A stretch of DNA of 64,000 nt from Hanleya hanleyi (Eukaryota; Mollusca; Polyplacophora; Lepidopleurida; Hanleyidae), in NCBI GenBank assembly GCA_036873755.1, contig JAVTVY010020608.1, positions 1 to 64,000 of the forward strand. Direction: 5' to 3'. The translations under genes were made by a program, and so were the position numbers. The stretch's first letter is position 1, and each line of letters starts with the position of its first letter. Positions 50,225-61,821 of the stretch are shown piece by piece. The notes below the pieces were generated by a model. That model was not told where the DNA came from. It saw only the letters and a list, made by a program, of their open reading frames with translations, and ran no database searches.

Positions 50225-51513
50225 GAGGTGACTACCGGAGTTGACCGGAAAGCTCCGAAGGTGAACGCCATTGTGGGGAAAAACCCCAGTACATGACAGA
50301 CACAGACAAGTCTAGACATGTCCAAAGGTCACGTCCCATTCACCCAAACCGGAAGTGACGTCACAACCCACGTGACCTACGCAGCAGAATGGAAACGACA
50401 CCCTAGTCTAGCCCCCTCACCTAGGCTTCACATGGATACCTCACTCGATCCCAGCGGCCCACTAGTGGCCCACCTAGACCCCAAAACGTCTATTTCCATA
50501 CCCCTTTGTCCACTGCGCATGCGCAGAGTGACGATATTTCAACCCCGCACTCACCCCATCAGATGCCCCCTCACATAGGCTTCACATGGATACCTCACTC
50601 GATCCAATCGGCCCACTAGGGACTCCCTAGACCCCAAAACGTTCCTTTCAATGCACTTTTCCCACAATTCCCTGTCTGCGCATGCGCAGAATGTTGAACA
50701 CGAACGACACACTAGTCCAGGCGGATGCCCCCTCACGTATCCTTCACATTGATACCTCATACGACTCCATAGGACCACTAGTGGCCCATCCAGGTTTCAA
50801 AACGTCTATTTCCATACCCTGTTCCCACAATTTCCTGCCTGCGCATGCGCAGAATGGCCGAGACACTAGTCCAGACGAATGCCCCCTCACCTAGGCTTCG
50901 CATTGATACCTCATACGACTCCATCGGCCCATTAGGGGCTCCCCTCGATCCCAAAACGTCTATTTCCATACCCTTTTCCCACAATTCCCTGTCTGCGCAT
51001 GCGTAGAATGGTGACAACACCCGAGCCACTAGTCCAGTCAGATGCCCCCTTACCTAGACTTCACATGGATGCCTCATGCGACTCCATCGGCCCATTAGGG
51101 GCTCCCCTAGATGCCAAAACGTGTATTTCCATACCCTTTTCCCACAATTCCCTGTCTGCGCATGCGCAGAATGGTGACAACACCCGAGGCGCTAGAGCAG
51201 TCGGATGCCCCCTCACATAGGCTTCACATGGATGCTGCATACAACTCCATCGGCCCATTAGGGGCTCCCCTAGATCCCAAAATGTCTATTTCGATACCCT
51301 TTGTCTACTGCGCATGCGCAGAATGACGTCAGTTCCACGCCACACCCAGTCCATCAGATGCCCCCTCACATAGGTTTCACAATAATACCTCACTCGACTC
51401 AATCGGACCAATAGTGGCTCCCCTAGATCCCAAAACGTCTATTTCCATATACTTTGTCCACCGCGCAAGCGCAGAATGACGATATTTCAACCCCACACCC
51501 AGCCCATCAGATT
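50225..51513 (-). repeat. Right terminal array, truncated
   Basis: Reverse-complement copy of the left array: CCCCAGTACATGACAGACAC, GTCTAGACATGTCCAAAGG, then seven ~160-bp units with CTGCGCATGCGCAGA cores. The final unit breaks at CCCATCAGAT (51513), where unrelated sequence TTCAATTTTGC begins. The unique terminus seen at 38328 is missing, so the right end was deleted or recombined. Confidence 0.85.
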
Positions 51514-51544
51514 TCAATTTTGCAAGGCTTCGTGTCTACATAGT

Positions 51545-51621
51545 AACAACTATGTGTATATATTTGTGTTACTGTCTCCATTCATGTAGACTACTAATTT
51601 TTACAAATTTCCTGAATTTCC
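51545..51621 (+). repeat. Duplicated repeat R4, left piece of copy 1
   Basis: GTAACAACTATGTGTATATA through TTTACAAATTTCCTGAATTTCC is identical to 61822-61898. The copy is interrupted by a Penelope-type insertion and continues at 52702. Confidence 0.85.
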
Positions 51622-52701
51622 TGATGTTTCTTTGTTTATAGAGTTGCTTGAATTTCTCATTAAAAATATCTATGTGAAATTTGGCAACACAATATATCAG
51701 CAGCATATAGGTATTCCAATGGGTACTAATTGTGCACCCCTGTTGGCTGACCTGTATCTGTTCTCTTATGAATATGACTATATGCTGGCGCTTTCAAAAA
51801 CCGATCCACTCAAAGCCCGTTCCTTCTCATTCACCAAACGCTATATAGACGATCTTCTCGCTGTGGATAATCGCTATATAAATGACGCAGTGAAGGATAT
51901 ATATCCACCTTCACTGGATTTGAAGGAAACTACAGATAGCCCCTACAGGCACATCTTATTTAGATCTCTATCTCTATAAAAATGAAGCGGGCATTCTCTC
52001 TCGTCGACTTTATGACAAAAGAGATGATTACAATTTCGACATCGTAAACTATCCCTTTCTGGATAGTAATATTCCAGTGGGACCTGCATATGGCGTATAC
52101 ATATCTCGCTTAGTAGCATTTGCTAGATCCTGTGTTAAATGTGATGATTTTAATCAACGTCACAAAACATTGTTGCAGAAACTTATAAAACAGGGCTATT
52201 CCATCAAGCGCCTCCACTCAAAGTTTCTCAAATTTGGCGATACATATCGCATGCTGATAGCAAAATACGAACGTAGCGTGCAAGATCTATGGCGCTACGT
52301 TTCGTAACTGTGTCTAATTCCGCTTAACCCGGGGCTAGGGGCCGTATGAGCCCATGTACTTCAAGATCCTCATGGTACTCATATGAACAGTCACAATCAA
52401 AGCGTGACTGAGGTACATCATTTTTAGATGACGACTCTATAACGAATATTATGGATTAAGAATACTGATCAGCGATACGGATTTGATATTTTGGAACATC
52501 ATGATGTCTTGCCGGCATCATTGAAAACTGTTGACCGCTTCTCTCTTGCAGGAAACAAGCCTATGTTTATGTATACTTTTGTCTTTTTGAATTTGGTGCT
52601 AATACTGTTATATGGAAATGGAATAGGTCTTTGGATTATGGACGCGGATATTCTCTAATGGACGACGGCTGGATTATGAATGACGGACTAGACGCTTGTA
52701 A
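51622..52701 (+). mobile_element. Penelope-type element, copy d, 5'-truncated, with frameshift
   Basis: Matches the minus-strand element at 58141-59222 from GATGTTTCTTTG to GACTAGACGCTTGTAAT. The RT part begins inside the thumb-proximal core: GIPMGTNCAPLLADLYL and RYIDDLL are present. One extra C in a GCCCC run near 51940 shifts the frame. Comparing with the empty site at 61899 shows that the insertion replaced four bases (AGTC), with no clear target duplication. Confidence 0.85.
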
Positions 52702-53645
52702 TTTACGTACTCGTCTTTTAATAAACTGTTCTGTCTTGGATGGCTTTACCGATATTTTGCCCCCCTCTCTTTAGAGGGGCATATATAGAGAACGATTTTT
52801 CTGACTGTCTGTCCGTGGGTCAGGAATTTAGTCTGGCCCAGATCTCTGTTGATTTTTGTTGTAGAATTCAGAAACTTACATACTGTAATGTAAGACCTGA
52901 AGTTATGCAGTGTATTATTATTTTGCACGTTTTCCAATCTTCCCCAGAGTTATCCACCCTTACCCATATTGGATTTGGAATTTTGTCCGGCCTACATGTC
53001 ATTGCTTTTTGCAGTGAAATTACGAAACGCAGATCTATGGTTTATGCATGGTGTCCCCAGGTTGTGCACCGTCTTAGTATTTTGTGTGTTGTTCAGGGAT
53101 TTTGTCCGGCCTAGATATCAGTTGCTTTTTGTAGTAGAATTCTGAATCTCACATATTGAGTCGCTCAAATCCAACATTTCATTTTACAAGTTTTATTAAT
53201 CCGGCCTGACCTGCTCTGTGGGTCAGGAATTTTGTCGGGCCTAGATCTTGGTTGTTTTTTCTGTAGTAGAATAACGAAACTTGCATGGCTTATGCATGGT
53301 GTCGCGAAGAAGGGGCACGGTTTCCCGAGTTTTCACAGGATTTTATGCCCTTACCCATCCCGTGGATCAGTACTTTTTGTATTAGTACTCTGAAACTCAC
53401 AATCCCACTCACTGAAATCTAGAATTTTATTTTGCATGTTTTCCGAATTTTACCAAAGTTATCTGCCCTTAGCCATGGATTATGCCTGGTGTCCCCGAAG
53501 TTGTCCACTATAATAGTATTTTGCGCGTTTCCGAGTTTTCACAAAGGGTTGGGGCATACACTCTTGCCTGCACTAGTTTTATTACTCAATGCTAGTTATA
53601 ATAATGTTCTCGACTGATAGTTTACCATTATTTTGCAGGAACCAA
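52702..53645 (+). repeat. Duplicated repeat R4, right piece of copy 1
   Basis: TTACGTACTCGTCTTTTAAT through ATTATTTTGCAGGAACCAAC, nearly identical to 61903-62893 except for a ~40-bp deletion near 53090. Internally it has imperfect ~195-bp units with TATCC-CCCTTACCCAT, TTTTGTCCGGCC and TTATGCATGGTGTC blocks. Short ORFs within are by-products. Confidence 0.85.
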
Positions 53646-53794
53646 CGCGTGCTAAGTTAAACTTATAATTACTCATATTATAGAAAAATGATTTATTACC
53701 AACACCCTGGGTATTTAACTAAATATGGATAAAAAACTTGACAAGAGGTGGAAGATTCATGTTTTTTAATAACAACCGGTTATCTCCCTTGTTA

Positions 53795-54440
53795 ACATTT
53801 CTCTCCAATTTGCCTGCAAGCCGATTTGCCGACACCCCAAAGGGCGATGCCAACACAACAGGGTGACATCAGTGACATTACATATACGCCGAGCAGACGA
53901 AATCGTATACACTGGCTACCTCCCCTTGTTTCCAATACTTCGATAGCAGCGTCTAGAACCTTATTTATATTTCTTCCAAACATTGCCAACACCCCGACTT
54001 GCCGATACTCTACAGGGCGACGTCGACATGGTATGTATCAGGCACCTCACACATACATCCGTATTTACAAACAAACCCGAAAAAGATGAAATCGTATACA
54101 CTGCCTACCTCCCTTTGTTTCCTATACTTCGATAACAGGGGCACTAACTCAGTCTAGAATAACCACCGGTTACATCTCCTAATTATATTTCTTCTAATTC
54201 TGCCAACAAGCCGACTTGCCGACACTCTGTACGACGACAGGATCGGTATCAGACACCTCACATATACATCTTTTTTTACAAACAACCCCGAAATCGTATA
54301 CACTGGCTACCTCCCCTTGCTTGCAATAATTCGATAGCAGGGGCAGTAACCCAGAAGAGAATAACAAGCCCTTATTTATATTTCTTCCATCACGCCGACT
54401 TGCCAACATTGCACATGGTGTCGTCGACGGGGTCGGTGTC
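53795..54440. repeat. Imperfect ~170-200-bp tandem repeat, ~4 copies
   Basis: GCCGACTTGCCGACAC, TCAGGCACCTCACATATACATC, AAATCGTATACACTGGCTACCT-like blocks (split to CGTATACACTGGCTACCTCC), and TTATTTATATTTCTTCC recur with indels. No coding. Confidence 0.75.
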
Positions 54441-55124
54441 AGTCACCTCACATGCACATCCTCATTTACCATCTCTTTTATCTGTATTTTCCAGGCCATT
54501 CGCCCCTCCCCATCTTTGCAATATCACGTGATTCCCGCCATCCATCTGACGTCAACACAAATATATACATAAATTATTCTGGCACTGCTTTACAGGAAAA
54601 TGAAAACATCACGGTGAAAGGGGATGTATGCAGGCTAGCATAACCACCCTTACAGAAATTTAAGGTTGCAGCAAGCTCACATTGTGTGTCTGTTGTTAGC
54701 TAACATGGTTAGCTGGCCACCAGCTTGCCTTGAGCTTGCCACTAGCTCACATTTGAAACATTGCAAGCTTGCAATTGGTGATTCTGCAACCTAGTGCAAA
54801 TTTGCCGCTACCTTGCGCAACTTAGCTGCAAGCTAGCAGACGCTTACCTAACCTAATCAAACCTGCGAGCTAGCGCAAGCTTGCGGCTAGCATGTATAAC
54901 TTTGCAGCCAGCTTGCGCTAGCTCGCAGCCAGCTTGCGCAAGCTCGCCAAAACAATGCATTTCCAGGCCTGCGAGCTCGCATGTTGGCCTGGAGTTGAAA
55001 TGTAGGCCTACATGTACCATGATTCTTAACATTAAAGTACAGAACAGCATTTTTAAAATAATATTTATATAAAAATGTTTAATTTTTATCCTACAGATCA
55101 CAAAAGTTTATCTTTACTATAATA

Positions 55125-56195
55125 ATTAAAGTGAACGTAAAGGCTGAGGCAACATACACTCTGTGGGAAAGAACTACAATGAAAGTATCAAACAGCAGCA
55201 ACAAATATTTTGGGGGATTTTTTTGCACCGAGTAGGAACGAAATTATCTCTGTTATATTATTGTTCCCCGGCCGCAGCCATGTTGGGTATCTCACATCAG
55301 AGCAGTGACGTCGTATCACCTTGGAGCTCTCTACTTCGTGGAGTTAGAAAGCGCAGTAAGCATGTAAACATGCTATCGAAGACCCAGATTTCGACACTTC
55401 ATATAATATGCCTATGTCTCAGTGTCTCTGTCCTGCCAAACGGTATAACATTATTTTTACCTCACTTAACAGTTTCACACTCTGACGTTTCTGAATCGAT
55501 GTTGTTGACCTCTGCGTCTTTGATCTAAGATGCGACAATTCTGTTGGGATTGCATCTTCTTTAATTTCCCTCGCCTCCAAGCTCTCCTGCTGAGCGTCAG
55601 CATCAGCCTTCCGTGGAGGTCAGGTTAGAAACATTCGGCTCCTAAACAGACTGAACACAGCACAGATTTCTCGGTTAGAGTACAGTCTAGTCTGCCGATG
55701 TTGTGCAGCCACTGTTTAAGTCCCGGCTTCCCTAACGGGAATCTGTGTAATGATAACTTCTCCGACTCTAGCAGAGGAGAACCCGAGACGGATGTATTTT
55801 GCTTGCCATCACTGCATGCGCCCTGACAAGTTTCAGATCGGTAAACACTTGCTGGAGACACGCAACACAGTCAAAACACGCTTGAAACAACCGAACTCTC
55901 CACCTCCGCCATTACAATTCGTATTACAACAATGCCACAACAAAGTGATACTACGTCAAAGGAAAATATCACGTGCTACGAACAAGCGTTTTCATTGGCG
56001 CAAGGTTACTCAATAGACGAACATGGCCGACTCCAGTCGATTGTTGCACCAGTCAATTATTCCTGTGTTTGGCAAAAATTTTCCGGAAGAGAAAAAATCA
56101 CAAAAAATATTTGTTGCTGCCAACTGATACTTTTAATATAGTTCTTCCACATAGCGTGTGTGTTGTCACAGCCTTTACGTTCACTTTAAAGATTC
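55125..56195. mobile_element. Nested fold-back element
   Basis: 55125-55230 (AAAGTGAACGTAAAGGCTGA, then AAAGTATCA and GCAGCAACAAATATTTT) is the diverged reverse complement of 56085-56195. The inner ~850 bp includes 88-aa and 121-aa frames without known motifs. It is inserted within the larger inverted-repeat element. Confidence 0.65.
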
Positions 56196-57110
56196 TGATC
56201 AAAAAAAGGCATACCTTTAGAAATTTGGCAATGGTCTGAGTTTAATTTAATTTTCTCTGGCATTTTGATCTCATTCTATATCCCTGGTTGTATCATGCAG
56301 GTATAATCTGTTGACTGGAATTTCATCCCAGGATGTAAATTCTAGCTATGAAAAGAGATAAATTCAAATAAAAAAAAAGTTTTCAACAGATTTTCAAGGC
56401 AGATTTTTTGTCTGGGCCCATTTGTATTATATGGACATCAGTAGCATTAGTATAGTACCGTACATGTGTGCATTTTTTGCAAATGTGTTCTTGCTGCATT
56501 AATGAATTAATGAATAATCTGACATAGGTCTACAGGCTGAATAAGTTACTTGTGAACAATATATCAGTCTGCACATACTTGATCCTGGATCCATACTGTT
56601 TTAAATATAAACTGTATTCAGTCCCCAAACTAAACTATAAATACATTAACATGTACATTAATTGATGATTTAAGGCAGTATTCTCCCACCTTGAGCTTGG
56701 CAGCAAGCTAAACATTTTTGTCCTTTCCAACATGTCCAACTTCTTGACGTGCAGTACTTGCGAGTGTATACTGAGGTCAATCTATAAAACTTGGCTTTTC
56801 CTACACTGAAAGTAACTTATGTCTCCATGGTTCTGTCAGCTTGAATGTTGGTTTCCTAACCTAATTGTAACTGATTTAAGCATGGTACTTAGAACTATCC
56901 ACCATGTGCATTGGAAACTACACTAGTTTCCGTGGAGAGAAGAAAACCAAACAGGCAAATTTAAAAGTGTCTTGACCTGTTGAAGACCAGTTGAACTCTG
57001 AATTTGAATGCTGGTCATCTGATATTACACCCTTGTTGGAGAGGGCTGGTTCCCATGGATACCAGTGGTCCCATGCTGGGCATTAAATGAAAACCATCTG
57101 CTATAAGTGT
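56196..57110. other. Gene-free interior of the inverted-repeat element
   Basis: AT-rich, with no motif-bearing frame or array. Confidence 0.35.
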
Positions 57111-57362
57111 GTACTTTCTGCCCTTGGTGCGAGCTTGTGCAAGCTCGCCAATTAGTTCAGTATATACTGTTGGTTGCCTTGGCAGACCTATATTGTTGGC
57201 TTGCACAAGCTTGCTGCAGTCGTGTGTCAGCTTGCTGCGAGCTGGCACAGGCTTGCTGCAATCTTGCGCTAGCTAGCCGCAAGGTGGCGCAAGCTTGCTG
57301 GAGGCATGTTAGCTTAAGGTAAGCTTGTGTTAGCTAGTTGCAACCTTAAATTTCTGCAAGGG

Positions 57363-58140
57363 CATGGAAACTAATTCACGCTAGTGCTCTCGAGACATGC
57401 CGACTTGCTGAGACGCCGCAGACATGTCGACGAATAGTCCACCCCTCACGCTCAGGGTATACATCCGTTGATACCCATCCATTTGCCACGAATATTACGA
57501 CAATAACAGTTCTCAACATCAAAATTATGGTCACACGCTCTTTCCACAACAATTCCATGCACACATTTCTCGCTCAACCATTGGAGCACTGGCACTGGGG
57601 TACTCGTCTATACCCTATCTCAAGAGTGACAGTCAACAGCTGTCCAATGATCAGAATACGTCACAACCTTTTGTAATGTAAATATGTGAAAAAGCTGGTA
57701 TCATGATATTCCTACTACCATAACATTACCGGACCTTTGTTTAGGGCAGCAAGGTTGACTTGGGCCCTTAAGGGTCAATTGTTACTGTGGTAGTACAATG
57801 TTGTTGTTGAAACATCACTTAGAAATGTAAATATTTTGAAAATGTTTTTTCATAACAGACTAAAAGTGTAAATATTTTCTGAGCATGTTGATGATGCATT
57901 TATTCAAGTATAAAATTATATGCCTTTCAACTTTGTAGATTTTGTGGACACGACAAAAAAAAATCTTACATATTGATTGACAACAAATCATTCCTACCTT
58001 CGTATACATATGATTTATAATATATTATATTGTTACATGTGTCAAAATGTATCAACAATGCATAGTCATGTTGATTGTTCATGGATATGTGTATTGCGGG
58101 GGGGAGTTATAGTATTGGATGATGCATTTGCTAAATTGCA
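57363..58140. other. Gene-free spacer
   Basis: No feature recognised apart from a G-run near 58098-58105 next to the 3' end of the Penelope-type element. Confidence 0.35.
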
Positions 58141-60180
58141 ATTACAAGCGTCTAGTCCGTCATTCATAATCCAGCCGTCGTCCATTAGAGAATATCCGCG
58201 TCCATAATCCGAAGACCTATTCCATTTTCCATATAACAGTATTAGCACCAAATTCAAAAAGACAATCATAGTATACATAAACATAGGCTTGTTTCCTGCA
58301 AGAGAGAAGCGGTCAACAGTTTTCAATGATGCCGGCAAGACATCATGATGTTCCAAAGATATCAAATCCGTATCGCTGATCAGTATTCTTAATCCGTAAT
58401 ATTCGTTTTAGAGTCGTTATCCAAAAAAGATGTATCTCAGTCACGCTTTGATTGTGACTGTTCATATGAGCACCATGAGGATATTGAAGTACATGTGTTC
58501 ACACGGCCACTAGCCCCGGGTTAAGCGGAATTAGACACAAGTTGCGAAACGTAGCGCCATAGATCTTGCACGCTACGTTCGTACTTTGCTATCAGCATGC
58601 GATATGTATCGCCAAATTTGAGAAACTTTGAGTGGAGGCGCTTGGTGGAATAGCCCTGTTTTATAAGTTTCTGCAACAATGTTTTGTGACGTTGATTAAA
58701 ATCATCACATTTAACACAGGATCTAGCAAATGCTACTAAGCGAGATATGTATACGCCATATGCAGGTCCCACTGGAATATTACTATCCAGATAGGGATAG
58801 TTTACGATGTCGAAATTGTAATCATCTCTTTTGTCATAAAGTCGACGAGAGAGAATGCGCGCTTCATTTTTATAGAGATAGAGATCTAAATAAGATGTGC
58901 CTGTAGGGCTATCTGTAGTTTCCTTCAAATCCAGTGAAGGTGGATATATATCCTTCACTGCTTCATTTATATAGCGATTATCCACAGCGAGAAGATCGTC
59001 TATATAGCGTTTGGTGAATGAGAAGGAACGGGCTTTGAATGGATCGGTTTTTGAAAGCGCCTGCATATAGTCATATTCATAAGAGAACAGATACAAGTCA
59101 GCCAACAGGGGTGCACAATTAGTACCCATTGGAATACCTATATGCTGCTGATATATTGTGTTGCCAAATTTCACATAGATATTTTTAATGAGAAATTCAA
59201 GCAACTCTATAAACAAAGAAACATCCCCTGAATGATATCTCTTGTATGTAGTCGAGCTAAAGAATGCTTTATGGCTTCCGACATTAATATATCTACGATC
59301 AGTTTTCTTGAACACAGATACTATTAATGAACTTATACGGTCAATAAGGTCCTGATGAGGGATTGTAGTATAGAGAGTCGAGAAATCCCATGTGGATACA
59401 TGTCTGTACGGTATGGGGCCTTTAGCATCAAGTTCTTCCGTGAGACATTTTGAGTTTTTCAATATCCACATACATTCAACGCCAGAGTTCTTAGAAATAG
59501 TGGCGCAATACCTTTCCCAAAATGCTTTTACCTCCTGAATGGCCCTCGTCAATAGGGTTGAAAGAAGCTTGGTGGTGCAGCTTCTAGAACCAGCTATGAA
59601 TCTGGCTTTGTATGGTGATTTATGCATTTTGGGAGTCCAGTATATCTTTGGTATGTCGTTATGATTGGTTGGAAGACAAATACCTCTTTCCCTGAGAAAC
59701 TTTTTGTGATTGTTAAATAAATCTTCCAGAGTAAATGCAGTTTGGGAGTAAGTAGACGTGTTTGATGAAGATATGTCTACACTCAATTCTTTAACCAGCA
59801 CCTGGTAATAGTAATATTTACATATGAATATTATATTATTCGGAGCTTTGTCTGCTGGTACTATGACGAATTTACTCTGGAGATTTGCTAGAACTTCTTG
59901 CGAATTGAGGTTTCTCAGTACTTGTTTTGCTTGGGGAAGAGTATTTCTGTCAATATGGCGGATTGTTTCAAGGACCTTGTTCTTGGTGACCTTGTTCTTG
60001 GTTGGTATGAATTGGTTGCTGGTGCGTGGGGCCCTCGGTGGCCAAGTGATAGCCCAGCACGAGTTCGATCCCCCCACGCCAGCTTCATGCGTGGGAGTTG
60101 GCCAATTTACAAGCCGAGAGTCGGTCATACATAGTTCTTTACCGAGTTCCTCAGCCCACTGATAATTGACGGTCACCGTA
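58141..60180 (-). mobile_element. Penelope-type retroelement, copy e (longest)
   Basis: Contains the longest RT frame of the five copies, and a ~380-bp 3' UTR ending GACTAGACGCTTGTAAT at 58141. The 5' side is joined to SINE-like sequence near 60000-60230, so the true 5' end is missing or merged. No LTR and no poly-A tail are seen. Confidence 0.75.
58521..60176 (-). CDS. Reverse transcriptase of a Penelope-type element
   Basis: 551-codon frame. RT motifs are in order: KFVIVPADKAPNN (~100), YWTPKMHKSPYKARFIAGS (~190), TWDFSTLYTTIPHQDL (first catalytic Asp, ~275), GIPMGTNCAPLLADLYL (~355) and RYIDDLL (catalytic DD pair, ~395). The C-terminal part has SYLDLYLYKNE and PAYGVYISRLVAFARS. The LYTTIP and YIDD context fits Penelope-like RTs; assignment is by pattern. 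No GIY-YIG endonuclease is visible. The first ~50 residues are read from antisense SINE-like sequence and are probably not native. Confidence 0.75.
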   Translation of the reverse strand: MTVNYQWAEELGKELCMTDSRLVNWPTPTHEAGVGGSNSCWAITWPPRAPRTSNQFIPTKNKVTKNKVLETIRHIDRNTLPQAKQVLRNLNSQEVLANLQSKFVIVPADKAPNNIIFICKYYYYQVLVKELSVDISSSNTSTYSQTAFTLEDLFNNHKKFLRERGICLPTNHNDIPKIYWTPKMHKSPYKARFIAGSRSCTTKLLSTLLTRAIQEVKAFWERYCATISKNSGVECMWILKNSKCLTEELDAKGPIPYRHVSTWDFSTLYTTIPHQDLIDRISSLIVSVFKKTDRRYINVGSHKAFFSSTTYKRYHSGDVSLFIELLEFLIKNIYVKFGNTIYQQHIGIPMGTNCAPLLADLYLFSYEYDYMQALSKTDPFKARSFSFTKRYIDDLLAVDNRYINEAVKDIYPPSLDLKETTDSPTGTSYLDLYLYKNEARILSRRLYDKRDDYNFDIVNYPYLDSNIPVGPAYGVYISRLVAFARSCVKCDDFNQRHKTLLQKLIKQGYSTKRLHSKFLKFGDTYRMLIAKYERSVQDLWRYVSQLVSNSA

Positions 60181-60235
60181 TGAATGAAATATTATTGAAT
60201 ACAACTTTAAGCCCTACTCCGCCCTCCCTGTTGAT
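60010..60235 (+). repeat. tRNA-derived SINE fragment
   Basis: CTCGGTGGCCAAGTGATAG resembles a pol III A box and GAGTTCGATCCCCCC a B box at suitable spacing, in plus orientation. The tail GAAATATTATTGAATACAAC, TTTAAGCCCTACTCC matches the SINE tails at 21690 and 35340. It overlaps the 5' end of the minus-strand RT frame. Confidence 0.6.
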
Positions 60236-60457
60236 GCCTGGCTAAAGTAGTGATATAATTTATATTTTTAATTTTTGTTCATTTCTGTTAAAAAAAGAAA
60301 TATGTGATGAGGCACTGTTTTGGGCATACAGGAGGTGCCTGAGAAACTGATCTTTTGCAAGCCTAATAACCCCATATGTTTAAACATACAGTGCTTTTTA
60401 GGTGCATGTTAAGTTGTTTTTTCTTTTGATATGTTGACTGGATTTCTTTCTCTTTTT
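60236..60457. other. Short gene-free stretch
   Basis: T-rich sequence leading to a possible splice acceptor; nothing else seen. Confidence 0.3.
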
Positions 60458-60468
60458 TTAGTTGTATA

Positions 60469-60615
60469 GAGTGTTGCAGCTGTCTTTGAAGATGCAGAAA
60501 GCATTAAAGTATAGATTTCCATTGTAAACGATGAATCAAAGAAAATCAGACCCGGAATGAACATCGTAGATAAACAGCTAAAGAGGGTTGAAGACATATT
60601 CCAAAAATTCCAGAT
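60469..60615 (+). pseudogene. Exon-like fragment with in-frame stop (doubtful)
   Basis: In one plus frame the sequence reads SVAAVFEDAESIKV, TAG, then ISIVNDESKKIRPGMNIVDK and QLKRVEDIFQKFQI, with AG before and GTAGGT after. The composition is protein-like, but there is one stop and no recognised family. Could be a decayed host exon. Confidence 0.25.
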
Positions 60616-61695
60616 TTGTAGGTATCATATTTAGCTCATTGTTATAATGTAAGGTGAATTATTATGAACTTGCGGAGAGATAGGCGGAATATGTGTGATT
60701 AAACATTTTTTTTACCCCATGGCCAATTTTGTCTGACTGGTACTGTCGATGTGATGTACATCCATATGTCCGTTACTTCAATAACTCAAAAAACATTGCA
60801 GCTACGGCTATAAAATCTTGGTAACTTCCTTACTTGACCCCAAATCAGAAGCCTATCAAAAATGAGATGCCTCCATATGTAATTAACAGAGTTATGCCCC
60901 GTTTTGAGTTCATGGGGTCAATCATGTCAACAGCTCAGACTATTGGAGCGTTTACGTCATATTTGGCAAAAATAACCTACAACCCAAGGGATTATCCCTA
61001 GGGGACTAAACTATTTGCTGGTATGAAAATTAAGTTTTTGCCTTGTTTTATCTTGATCACGTTTCGAAGGCGGAAGTGACTACATATGTGTTTTAACTTT
61101 TGTTGAACTGACGATGACACTTCCTCAGAACCGAGGGGTCAGGTATGCAAGTCAAGTTTTTACAGACCAATCAAGTGTTATTTTAACAATTTCGGAGGCG
61201 GAAAATCAATGAATTGATCATTTTTCAGCGAGGGGTATTTTCGTATACACATGGTATTTTTAAAAGTATTTTGGTAGCACTCAATATTTTAAAAAGTTGA
61301 GTGTGACGTAGATGTGCGTTTTGGGGGACGGTGTCATATACTAGTCTAGATATCAGTAATACTCTACTTTGAAAACACCAGTAAGGCAAAGTAGAATTCA
61401 TTAAATGTTTTTCTCTTTTGAAACAATAGGTGGACATCTAATCCTACAGTATTTAGTGTTTTGAAATTTAGACACTTATGCCAGCATCTGAAGATGTGCA
61501 TGTGACAATTTGTTCGCAAGCTAATTATCCTTTTTATGTGTCTGAAAGCTTTTGTAAATTTGTCACTGAGGGCTATTTAAGTAAAACAGTGTGGTTCAAT
61601 TGCTTCGAATTCACCATATTAACCATATAAATGTGTCATATCCCCTGTCAAACATATTATTGCAATACAACTAAATTCTGGATTGTGTTATTTTC
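60616..61695. other. Gene-free stretch
   Basis: No repeat array or coding motif recognised in about 1 kb. Confidence 0.3.
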
Positions 61696-61698
61696 CAG

Positions 61699-61776
61699 GA
61701 CAAGTTAAATGCTACATTGGGAAGGCTGCCAACTCTCCTTGGGGACAAGTTGGACAGTGTATTGGTGATTGACAAG
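61699..61776 (+). CDS. Possible small exon (doubtful)
   Basis: TTTTCCAG acceptor and GTGAGT donor bracket a 78-base stretch that reads DKLNATLGRLPTLLGDKLDS then VLVID in one frame. The next acceptor-like site (TTTTGCAG before 62886) does not continue in the matching phase, so the gene model is not closed. Family unknown. Confidence 0.25.
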
Positions 61777-61821
61777 TGAGTACTGCTAAAAGATTAACTT
61801 CAATATAACTGTTATCTTCTG

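Larger units (their letters stand above)
36673..51513 (+). mobile_element. Polinton-like provirus, ~14.8 kb, decayed, right end truncated
   Basis: Contains integrase, A32 ATPase, major capsid, penton, pVI-like, pX-like and adenain-like protease genes, all on the plus strand, between inverted tandem-repeat arrays (left 36.8-39.9 kb, right 50.2-51.5 kb). The intact left terminus is AGTAGTAGGTAGCAACC at 38328; an earlier, shorter copy of the same end starts at 36673 because the left end with its flank is duplicated. The right array breaks off mid-unit at 51513, so no target duplication can be read. No DNA polymerase B is present. Capsid, penton and protease carry breaks, so the copy is a fossil or a recent loss. 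Confidence 0.88.
54655..57362. mobile_element. Terminal-inverted-repeat DNA element, ~2.7 kb
   Basis: The left end CAGAAATTTAAGGTTGCA (54655) is the inverse of TGCAACCTTAAATTTCTG at the right end. Both ends run into ~250-bp subterminal regions full of GCAAGCTTGC/GCTAGC-type repeats, inverted relative to each other. I could not find a target duplication, and no transposase domain is recognisable inside, so it is probably non-autonomous. Confidence 0.65.

Noticed and set aside
51100..51545. Search for the right AG-type terminus and 6-bp duplication of the large provirus
   Set aside because: The array stops mid-unit at 51513 and no inverse of AGTAGTAGGTAGC follows, so no target duplication can be claimed.
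52740..53114. 124-aa frame, repeated at 61942
   Set aside because: It lies in the R4 repeat; both copies differ by indels that change the frame, so there is no sign of selection for protein.
54655..57362. Assignment of the inverted-repeat element to hAT or piggyBac
   Set aside because: Neither an 8-bp duplication nor TTAA flanks are visible and no transposase motif was found.
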